This document shows, piece after piece, positions 11,901-23,900 of a DNA stretch of 64,000 bases; positions within the stretch are counted from its first letter, which is position 1, and the number at the start of each line of letters is the position of its first letter. The DNA is taken from the NCBI GenBank assembly GCA_948146395.1, contig OX411544.1:35608457-35672456 (forward strand), given 5' to 3'. Origin of the DNA: Fragum whitleyi. Lineage: Eukaryota; Mollusca; Bivalvia; Cardiida; Cardiidae. A program made the translations under genes and the position numbers. The notes under the pieces were generated by a model that saw only the letters and a list, made by a program, of their open reading frames with translations, was not told the origin of the DNA and did no database searches.

Positions 11901-14900
11901 CTTGTCCAGGGACAAGTGGAGAATTTCTGTATTTCCACATCCCTGTCTTATCCCTTTGATTTTGATGAAAATAAGAACTTGAGTGTAACAAGCAATTTCT
12001 ATTTTTCCTCAATATTTTCTACCATATTTTCTTACCACATGGCACTTCCTTCTAATTGTCATTTGCAACCTCAATATTGACAAATATTAACAAAAAAGAA
12101 AAAAAAGAGAGAAAATAAGACTTGAACACAACACCAGGAAAACAATATTCTATGTGTTATTGCTATTTTCTCTCAATTCAGATAAAAGGTCAGCTTAATA
12201 TGTCCACCAGCGAGTTTCAAAACTTGACAAGTCAGCTTGAAGACACAAAGAGTGTGGTCACCATTTTGGAAAAACTGGTCCAACTACAGGTTTGTTACTA
12301 AAACTAGTTTTCCTTTAATACCGAGCACAGTGGGTAGTGTGTCAGATTCTCAATTAGTGGTCATCGGTTTAATCTCTAAATGAATATGAAAATGCAGACT
12401 TATATATTGTGAAAAGGATTTTTTTGTGGTTACTGGTCGAATTGTTTTTATGCCCCCCCTATTTATCGATATTGGGGCTTAAAAAAACAACTTTACAAGT
12501 CAGCTTGAAAACACAAAGAGTGTGGTCACCATTTTAGAAAAACTTGTCCAACTACAGGTTTGTTACAAAAACTAGTTATTATGCCCCCCTTTGCAGAACA
12601 GGGGTATATTGCTTTGCACTTGTCAGTCGGTCGGTCTGTCAGTCGGTCTGTCGGTCAGCCTATCCATAGACCTTTTTTTGTCCAGAGCAAATCTCAAAAA
12701 TATGCAAGCTAGAATCATGAAACTTCACAGATGGATATATCTCATTCGGGAGAAGTGCAGTGCACAAGAACTATAACTTTGCTCATCATATTTTTTGAGT
12801 TATTGCCCTTTGTTGATTTACAAAGAATAGGCTATTGACCTGCTTTTATGGGGGCATAAATGTTTTACAAACATCTCTTGTTCCTTTACTACCCAGGTGC
12901 AGTCATAGCACTGTTGGTTGCATGTCAGATTCTCAATTATGGGCTGTTGGTTTAATCCCTAACTGAATATGAAAATGCAGACTGATCTATTGTGAAAGGA
13001 ATTTTAGGTTACTGGTCAAATTGTTTTTGAAAAAAAATGGTTAAAGACTTTCAGTATGTAGTAGGAGTATATTACAGAGAAAATAGAAAATGGTTTAAAA
13101 AAAAAAAGGAAAGAAAATTCCAACAACCAATCTTCCAATAAGACAAGTCATAAATTTTGCATTTTTATACCATTGATAAATATTTGATAACATTAATATA
13201 TGAAACCTTTTCAGGTAACCACATCATACAAAAAATTGTTTTAGATTCATAATTCACAGAAAACAAAATCCAACAATTTCACATGTTGGCAAAGTAAAGA
13301 CTTGGATTGGTTGTCATAATGCTCATATTAAAGGGTAGAAAAACATTGTTTTTAATGAAGGAAATGCTGGAATACAGCATTTTCTTCTTTAAAAGACACT
13401 ACGTTCTAAAAAATTGATTGATTTTCTTTTTTGCAGACAAGTTTTTTTGATCCTGGACAAGTAGAAAATCATCTTTTACTTGTCTAGGGACAAGTAGAGA
13501 AAAATCTGTATTTTGACCCCTAAAATTGAGGATGAAGGTATAAAGTCATGTGAATATTTGACACAAAACCAGTTTTCCAAACCAATTTCAACTTTAATGA
13601 TATAGACTATTTTAGGGCTCAACTTCAGGAAAGAATTTAAGAGAGTACTAAACAGTCTTTAATTCATTTCTGAAGCTGATCCCCAGAGGGTCTTTTTGAC
13701 TCACATCAGAAAGTTCGGAGGGTCCTGGCTACTTATTTGAGAGTCTCGCAAAACCAAACTCGCAAAACTTGTGTTCCTCAAAACCCTGATTATTCTTAAT
13801 ATTGCACATTGAGGGTCAGAGCAAAACAATTGTACATGTCTGTTTATTATAGGCGCTTACAATAGTTAAGCACTGATCCTGCGAAATGTTTTGCTTTTCA
13901 TAATAGGATGATTTAAAAGTAATAGAGGGTCATGGGAATCTTTTGTAAGCGCCCATACATATGTAGGCACTTACAATAGTTTTGCAATGACTCTACGTAA
14001 TGTTTTGCTTTTCAAAACTGGATTGTTTTCTAATAATAGATTTATACCATTCATAAAGTAAATTTAGGGTCAGCAAAAAATATTGAAAGTGCCTATAATG
14101 ATAAAGGAACTAACAATAGTTTTGCAACGACAGGGAAAAATGTTTTGCTTTTCACATCAGGGTGGTTTACAGATAATAGAGTCGTCAACAGAGTCGAAGG
14201 AATATTCCAAGGCCGCGGATGGAGTTCTGATGGTGAAATCTCTTTTAGCCAGTAAAATACACCGAGGGGAGGAGGACATTCATATAATTCATGCTATCAA
14301 GACAGAGGCCATCGTTAGAGGTGAGAGGTTGATCAGCGACTTGATCGAGATGTGGAAGGGTATGGTATGGTGGGTGATACCTGATGAGAAAATAAAAACT
14401 CCTTCGTCTCCCCTGACATATGAGCTGCATTTAAGTGTCAAAAGCGAGAACTCGGATATTTTGAAGGAAGTTGTTAAAGCAATGGGTAAACTTGGTATAC
14501 TTTATAAAGAAATGCAGAGATTCTTTGAATTGGTGATGAGGTACGTCATTAAACCAGTTGTTTCTGGTCAGTGTGAATTGTCGCAAAATGAAAGGGGCCA
14601 GGATAATTGTCTTACAGTGACTGTTAAACAAAATGACAACCCTACTCATCCATCACCTATGACCCTTTACTCTAATTTAGACATGGTTCAAAAGTTCCTC
14701 ACCTTTAATCTTTTGAATGTTGTTGTTACTGAGCATGAAGGAGACAAGAAGCCTGCCTTTGGAACGCTGATGTCATATTTTCAAGAATTAGTAAGTGAAA
14801 AGATATTAGATATGGTGGTCAAGGAGTGCCTTATTCCCTCAATTCCTAGCAATAACAAGGACTTGACTGAATTTAATGATGTGATCATTATAACACAAGA

Positions 14901-17900
14901 ATTCAATTCCCTGTGGATGAAAGCTGGGCTTATAAGCACAGAGAGTACAGCCCTGCTGGAATTCGTTGAAAATGTAAATGCGTTATTTGCCAACAAGAAG
15001 TGCCAAGAGATTCTGGAGAAAGCCCGCAAATTGATGACAACTGAGATCCATAATATGATTACTGTCAGCCATGATAAGCCCCTCGGAGAGTTGCCTCCCC
15101 TCATTGAAGGAGAAAGAGAAGGGAAGAAGTCAAAGAAAATAGACTTCCTAAATGTAGAGTCGCCACTGAGTGGAAACACATTCAGACTTCCATCTTGTAA
15201 AATCAGGTAAAAACATTGTCAGTATTTTAACTATACTCTTCAAATATGACAAACAATTTGATGGCTTTTGGTTGTTTTACACCATTTTAACTTGACTCAC
15301 TGCTTAATGTATAGAGCTTAATAAGTCCTGCAGGTAAAAACAATGTTCGACCAGCATGACAAATAACGAAACAATATTTGGGTTATTTCTCTCTTACCGC
15401 ATCTTTGAAGACAAATTTAATCTCTAGAGGGCATATAATCTCTGGACAGAGAGTTCGACAACCAATTCTGTGAAACCAGACTTGCCATAGCAAGACATTT
15501 TCCAAAGACATTTTGACGAAAAATCAGTAATTCTGATTAAATTCAGTGAAAGGGTGCCTGAACTTTGCCTTGCTTGATTTATATTACTTATGTAAGTGAT
15601 ATTTATGTTGAATTTAAAATTTATTTCAATGTCAAAGAATTTTTTTTAAAGACTATATTTTGTGTAACCCTAGCTAAATGTTCAAGGACTTACAAATGAT
15701 TTGACTGGACACTTGAAAATATCTTACATAATGTGTGAAAACTATGGACCCTTTGGGACTAACTAGGGGATAAAATTGAATCTAAAATGGTCTGCATTCA
15801 AAGAAGTTTGAGATAATATTTCTCCTTTTCACAGTATTTTCTAAATTCCATATCTTTCAATTAAAATAAAAGCCTTATTCAAAGAGACTCACATGTTTAC
15901 TCGAGTTCAGACTTCCTGGGATCCAGCACCCAATAGGCAGTTCTTGACTGTGCCATGCACAGCTATTCTTTAGTGCATTCTTAGTAAATTTGCAAATGTC
16001 TGATAGTTCAATTTCATTTGACAACCGCTATGTGAGCTAGCAGCTAGAGGCTAGGAAAGGATGTGGTGGTTGTACTGGTGAAAAAAATACCAGGAGACCA
16101 TTGGTTGGTGCTTCAGCCACTGTGATATAACTGACAAAATGTTGAAAGTGGCGCAAAACTCCATTCAATCACTTATGTGACATATGAGCCTTGATTCGAC
16201 ATTTCCAAAAATTTGACATGTGCATGAATTACAAACATAAGACATTTTAAGGCTATTAATACTAACTGTATTTAGAATTTTGTCCTACTGACTGAAGACC
16301 ATTTCAATCTTCAAAATTGCATAGTGAAGACTCTGACTAGGCTGTGCAAATTCGAACTTTATAAATACAGGAAATGTCGCATCAAGGCTCAATGTGATCA
16401 ATTTCAGACTGAAAATTCTATTTTGCACTTACAGTTCATCGATACAAGAAGTAATGACAATCGCGTACGAGACACTTCATGAGGCTACGGGTAGCTCTTC
16501 ACAGTGTGCTGTTCAGATGTACTGTACTGTGAGACACATGTTCGAGCTGTTCTGCAGCGTCTTCCCGGCCTACCATAAACAGAGTCTTGAGACATTACCA
16601 CAATTTACTGGTATGTAGCATATACAAGCCTATGCATGACATTTCCAACAATTCTGAATGTGCGCCAAGCAAAGACTCTTGCCAGCCTGTGCATCCGCAC
16701 CATCTTACCAGATTCTTAACCATGGGCTCTGTAGTAAGAAAAGGTCTGAAAGTTTCTTGAAGTAATAATTGCATTGTGCGTCCTTCTAGGCTGCTCAATG
16801 TTTGCATCTCATGCTTATGTCAAATTGTTGGAAATGTCACGTACAGGCTCATATTGATGACTCGGTGCAAAACAGTTGTAACTGCCTATATGTTTATAGG
16901 CAGTTACAATAGTTTTCCACTGAGCCATCAATCTGTAATATTTCATGTAGATTTATAACTTGTATAAACTACTAGTAGCCATGAAAGGTCTTCTGTAATG
17001 TTCATCACGTTAGACCTGTTTAAGTTCTGTGGTGTCTTCCCAGCCTACCATAAACAGAGTCTGGAGACTATACCAAAATTTACTGGTATACCTTGGTTTA
17101 TTTGACCCGAATTTGATCTCTGTGGAAAAATGCTTAAATAACAATTACCGAAATATTTTATCAATTAACAAAATATGTTTTACATTCAAAACCATTTGTT
17201 ATTCAATCCTATGAAAGCACATGCAAAAACCAAATAGGAAAAATCAGATTTTTATTCGTCTTTAACGAATAAAGACGGGGTCAGATTCAGGTCATTAAAC
17301 CGCGCTATATGTAACACATTATGATGGCTCCTTGCAAAACAGTTGTAACTGCCTATAAACATATAAGCACTTACAACTGTTTTGTGTTGAGCCATTGATA
17401 TGTGACTCATTACACGAAAAAGGGACCATTTTGAAACTCTTTAAAATAAACATTTGGAAAAAGGATTGGATTCAACATGGGTCAAGCAGAGTATTTCAGA
17501 ATGATAACCTTAAATGGTAATCGGTGTGTATTTCGGAAATGGTTATCTAGAAAGGTAAAATAATCATTCTTGATTCATGAAAGTTTCAACCCTGGTCAGT
17601 CTGCGCAGATTGCGGAAAGCCAGCAAGCTATTCTCATGGCGGAGTGTCCATTTGGCGTCTTTGTGTGCATAAACTTTTTCTTTAAACATCTTTTCCTCCC
17701 AAACTAATGGGCGGATTCTAACGAAACTTGGTAGATTTAATCCTTGGAGAACCCTCTCATTAATTTCATAAAGAAATTTTGATTGACCCAGAAAAATGGG
17801 CGTGGCATTTTTTATAATAAAATCTTTAAAAATCTTCTCCCAAATCTCTGGGCCGATTAAAATGAATCTTTGCATGGATGTTCCTTGGGTGACCTTTTAC

Positions 17901-20900
17901 TTGAATTTTCAAGAAATTTTGATTGACCCCCAAATATGGGTGTGGCAGAGCAGGGCAATTTTTCATGTTAAAATCTTTAAAAATCTTCTTCCAAAACCAT
18001 TTGGCAGATTACAATGAAACTTGGCATGGATGTTCCTTAGGTGACTCTTTACTTAAATTGTTAAAAAAAATCGATTGACCTCATAACACAGGTGTGGCAG
18101 GGCAGGGCATTTTTAGCTCACCTGAGCACGAAGTGCTCAAGGGAGCTATTGTGATCGATCGTTGTCCGGCGTCCGTCTGTCCATCTGTCCGTCTGTCCGT
18201 CACGGCGTCAACTTTTTCTTTAAACGACATCTCCTCCTAAACTTATGGGTCAAAATCAACCAAACTTGGCAGAAATATTCCTTGGGTGGTCCCTTATCAA
18301 AATTGCTCAAATGGAAAGGATCCGTGCCATATCACGGGAAAAGGGGCCTTAATGACAAATTTCTTGTTTTCACTCTAGAAGCCACAAATATGGTCCAATC
18401 TTCATGAAACTTGGTCAGAATGTTTGTTAGGTCATGAGGATGAAGTCTATTGAAAGTGGGAAGGATCTGTGCCATTTCAGAGAAAAACACGCCTTAATGA
18501 CAATTTTGTCAACAATATCTTTAAACGACATCTCCTCCTAAACTTATGGGTAAAAATCAACCAAACTTGGCAGAAATATTCCTTGGGTGGTCCCTTATGA
18601 AAATTGCTCAAATGGAAAGGATTCGTGCCATATCACGGGAAAAGGGGCCTTAATGACAAATTTCTTGTTTTCACTCTAGAAGCCACAAATATGGTCCAAT
18701 CTTCATGAAACTTGGTCAGAATGTTTGTTAGGTCATGAGGATGAAGTCTATCGAAAATGGGAAGGATCTGTGCCATTTCACAGAAAAAGCCGCCTTAATG
18801 ACAATTTTGTCAACAATATCTTTAAACGACATCTCCTCCTAAACTTATGGGTTAAAATCAACCAAACTTGGCAGAAATATTCCTTGGGTGGTCCCTTATG
18901 AAAATTGCTCAAATGGAAAGGATCCGTGCCATATCACGGGAAAAGGGGCCTTAATGACAAATTTCTTGTTTTCACTCTAGAAGCCACAAATATGGTCCAA
19001 TCTTCATGAAACTTGGTCAGAATGCTGTTAGGTCATGAGGATGAAGTCTATTGAAAATGGGAAGGATCCGTGCCATTTCACAGAAAAAGCCGCCTTAATG
19101 ACAATTTTGTCAACAATATCTTTAAACGACATCTCCTCCTAAACTTATGGGTAAAAATCAACCAAACTTGGCAGAAATATTCCTTGGGTGGTCCCTTATG
19201 AAAATTGCTCAAATGGAAAGGATCTGTGCTATATCACGGGAAAAGGGGCCTTAATGACAAATTTCTTGTTTTCACTCTAGAAGCCACAAATATGGTCCAA
19301 TCTTCATGAAACTTGGTCAGAATGTTTGTTAGGTCATGAGGATGAAGTCTATTGAAAATGGGAAGGATCTGTGCCATTTCACAGAAAAAGCCGCCTTAAT
19401 GACAATTTTGTCAACAATATCTTTAAACGACATCTCCTCCTAAACTTATGGGTCAAAATCAACCAAACTTGGCAGAAATATTCCTTGGGTTGTCCCTTAT
19501 GAAAATTGCTCAAATGGAAAGGATCTGTGCCATATCACGGGAAAAGGGCCTTAATGACAAATTTCTTGTTTAGACTCTAGAAGCCACAAATATGGTCCAA
19601 TTTTCATGAAACTTGGTCAGAATGTTTGTTAGGTCATGAGGATGAAGTCTATTGAAAATTGGAAGGATCCGTGCCATATCACAGGAAAAGGCATCTTAAT
19701 GACATTTTTTTTGTTTACTCTCTAGAAGCCACAAATATGGTCCAATCATCATGAAACTTTGTCAGAATGTTTGTTATGTCATGAGGATGAACTCATTTGA
19801 AAATGGGAAGTATATGTGCCATATCACGGGAAAAGGGGCCTTAATGATAATTTTCTCGTAGGAGCTCCAAAAGCCACAAATATAGTCCAATCTTCATGAA
19901 ACTTGATCAAAAGGTTTGCCAGGTCACAAGAATGAACTCTGTTGAAAATGGGAAGGTTCATGCCATATCATAGGAAATGGAGTCTTAATGATAATTTACT
20001 TGAAATATCAGGTGAGCGATTTAGGGCCCTCAGGGTCCTCTTGTTTTACGTTAAAATCTTAAAAAATCTGTCTCCTCCCAAACCATTGGATGGATTTCAA
20101 AGAAACTTGGCATGGATGTTTCTTGGGTAACCCTTAACTTAAATTGTTCAAGAAATTTTGATTGGCCCCGAAGTATGGGCATGGAAGGGCGAAAGTCTAA
20201 GGTTATTCAAAGCCAGTGGAGCCATACAGGTCCTCTTGGGCCTATTGTTCCCATTTAAATCCTGATAATAAAAAATACATGCAGATCCATTTGCTATGAT
20301 TATTATCAAGTAGATTAAATATACCCCCTTAAACTATATTTGGTGGGTATATAGGAGTCAGCTTTGTCTGTCACAGGGTTTGTCAGCGTTTGGTAAGTCT
20401 GTCTGTAGCTTTTTTGTGTCTGCTCAGTTTCTCAGCAACTAATGGGCAGATTTCATTCAAACTATACAGCTGTGATCAGTATCAAGCAGAGTTGTGCAAG
20501 TGGTATTTTGGTTATGATCCATTGACTTATGACAGAATTATGGCCAATTGATGGAAAATGGTTTTTAGCTCGGCTGTTTTCGGAGAAAACCCGAGGTATT
20601 GCTATAGCCTCCGTGTCGTCGTCGTGCAAAAACTTTGACATTTTGTTATATCTCTGGTTCTACTGAAGGCATTCACTTGAAACTTGGCACACATGTTCAC
20701 CATCAAAAGAGCAACCTATACTATCAAGGGGGATAACTCTAGATGCATTTTGTGCAAATTATGCCCCTTTTTTGACTTAGATTTTTTCCCACCATCCAGC
20801 ACTCAACAGCCGAGCGTAGGCACCCGTAGGCGGTGCTCTTGTTCATTATTGACAAGCATTTTTAAGGGGTATAAGTCTGCTTTGCGACAGTCTAGTTTTA

Positions 20901-23900
20901 TATGGTATACACATATTCATATCATATCACCTTCACTGTCTTTCCAACTGTCCATACATCCATTTCTTGAAAACAAGTTGTGATAAATCCTATGATTATG
21001 GATAGATTTGCATGAAATATTGAATGAGTGGTCATGGAATACCGAATTTATTAAACTCGTCAACTATAAACAAATAAAATCGAGGCTGTGCCGAGTTTTT
21101 ATCTGTTTATAGATGACGAGTTTAATAAATTCGGTATTTTATGAGCACAAATTTTATATACTATTTATTATATGACCCGAATTTTTGCGTAAAATCGTCA
21201 ACATTTTTGAAATTCAACATTTCAGTTTTCCTCGAAAATTATAATGCCGTTTAAAACTGATGTCACAATACATAGATTATGGCGTCATTTTGGCAGTAAC
21301 AAAATAGCGTTGCAATTGGCTTTAAGCTTATTTGCATAGTTATTCCACTAGTGAAGAACACCTGTGTTATATCAAAAATATTCAACGGGGTTATTTCACT
21401 CTCGCGACGTTGGTCATATTATAAGCTTAACCCTTTGCTGTTTAATCCCTGCTTTTTACGTGTCTGTGATTTTATGATTGACAAAACATTGTGAAAAAAG
21501 AAGAAATTGCTTCTGACAAGCAATTTCTTCTTTTTCCACACTATTTTCTACCCTACTGAATGGTTATTTTTCAAATTAAATCCACTTTAAATTTTCGTCT
21601 GCAAAACCTTTGAATTTGGACAGGTCCAAAATTTTGTAAAACAGGAAAGGGTTAATTAGAATGTTCCTGATCATATTACCACTAGGATATTGTGGCCCTG
21701 TTGTTATGTTATGCTGCAACAAAGGAAAGCCAAAGGAGGCCTTCATGTTAACTTCCTGTTGCGCCTTTTCTTTATCCCATTCAACACACTCCTGGGACAT
21801 ATTCATGCAAAATGCTTTTATGTTTTATCTAGTTATCTGTCAAATGTGAAAACTTCAGCATGGCCACAAATTATTCTTTGGAGGAAATAATCCTTACATT
21901 TCTGAACACACAGGGATCTATTTTTAAGGAGAGAGCATTTATAGAAAGTATATCAGTATTTCAATGGGTCAATGCAAAACTGTTGTGAATGCCTATAAAT
22001 ATAGTCACTAATGATAGTTAGTTTTACACTAACCTATAAATTGATCCTTTCCAGCCCTTCACTACAACAACTGCATGTATATAGCCCATCATCTGATGAC
22101 ACTGGGATATCAGTTTAGCAAGAAGCTACCAGAGAGCATTAATGTAACATTCGTAGACCTTGTTCAGAAGATCCGCCAACTGGGAACAGAGTTCTTCCTG
22201 CGACAGATGGTCAAGCAGAAAGAACAAATGTCAGACTATTTGAACGCCGCCAATGGTAGGCTGTTATCATTTCGATGGCTCAGCACAAAACAATTGCAAC
22301 TCCCAATGTGTTTATAGGGAGTTACAACTGTTTGGCGCTGAGCCATCAAATTTGTATTGCAGTAAGACTAGATAGAAATATTTATGCCTCTGCATCAATA
22401 AGATATGGGGCATATTGTTTTAACGCTGTCCGTCTGTCTGATAAGCTGAAGCAAAAAACTTCAAGCCCAATTAAGATACAAAGGGGGTCAACATGTAGAG
22501 TCAGAATTCGGGATGAACAATGGGAGAACATTGTGGAAAAAAAGAAATTGCTTGTTACAAGTAATTTCTTTTCCACAATGTTCTTCCAAAGAAGGTTTAT
22601 TTTTTCAAGCCAAATGGAAACAATTGTTTTCTTCAACTTTTGTAGTATAAGGATCTGCAGTTTTGGCAAGTGTTAGAAAGAGGACTGCTCTGTGCATTTG
22701 TTATTCATAATATATTCATATGACACTTGGTGTCCATTGGATTCCCTACTTGCAAATGGAAGGAGACCTAACTGGTACTCAAGGAGTCTCAGACTCTTTT
22801 AGGGTCGAACCCTGCACAATAATCATATTTGGCATGATGATAGATTTCAATGATACTCATCAGCTGATATCAAGGTGAAGGTGGGGTGACACTGTCAAGA
22901 TCATCTGTCATGGTCAACCTTAATAAAAATTTGCTGTTTTCGGGGCATTTTTATTTCAGAAACACATCTTGTATAAATTGAAACCAATTATCAATGTGAT
23001 TCAACTTACATTAGAATGAAAGTGTCTTGATTTAAAAAATGAGCCTGTGTGTGACATTTCCAACAATTTCAAATGTGCGCCGAGCAAAGACCTTGGCCAG
23101 TCTGTGCATCTGCACAGTCTGACCAGAGTCTTTACTTTGCGTTTTGTAGTTAGATAAGGTCTCAGTATCTAGAGACATTCAAGCAATCTTCTAATTACAC
23201 TATGTGGCTATCTATTCTGCTCAATGTTTGTTTCTCACACACATGTCAAATTGTTGGAAATGTCACGCGAAGGCTCAAATTATTTTGAAGAGGAGATGTT
23301 TTCACCAACCAGCTTTATATACTGATGCATTTTCTGTTTCCTATTTGAAAAATGTCTTCAAAAGTCCTGGGTTAAAAGCATCACTCTTATGTACAAACCA
23401 GCTTCATGTATTCATACAGTGGGATGATGTTTGAGTTTCATTTATCAATGAATTAGAAAATACTATCTTTATCTTATTAAGTTGACAACGTAATCTTAAA
23501 CTGATTCAAATTTTAAAAAAATTGCCGAGTACAATTTTCAGTTTTTAAGATTTCATACATTTTATGATTATTTAGGTACAAAACATTGTAGATAATTAAG
23601 AAAAAACTTTTTACAAATGATTTCTTCAATTTCATTATCCACTTTATTAATGGAATCATGAAAAATCAGAATTCTGTAGGGATGGTTTAAGAACAATGTA
23701 AATGTTTTTTTCAGGTTTCTTGAATGTATCTCAGAAAGATGTATATTCAGCGTCAGAGAAAGCAGTAAAACAGAGTCTTCACCAACTTCAACATTTGAAG
23801 AAAGTTTGGCAAGAAGTCTTACCACCTAGCAACTATCGTAAAGCTATTGGTATGTTAGTCCAATTATATAGAGGATAATGGTTTGTTTCAGTGTAAGGTT

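Noticed and set aside
14083..14160. Upstream extension of the ZW10 exon 4 frame to an ATG
   Set aside because: The extension lies in repeat sequence before a good acceptor, and family homology begins after it.
14781..15179. 132-residue minus-strand frame
   Set aside because: Shadow of ZW10 exon 4.
18221..19700. CRISPR-like or coding tandem array
   Set aside because: The 301-bp repeats are contiguous with no spacers, in animal intron DNA, and encode no consistent protein.
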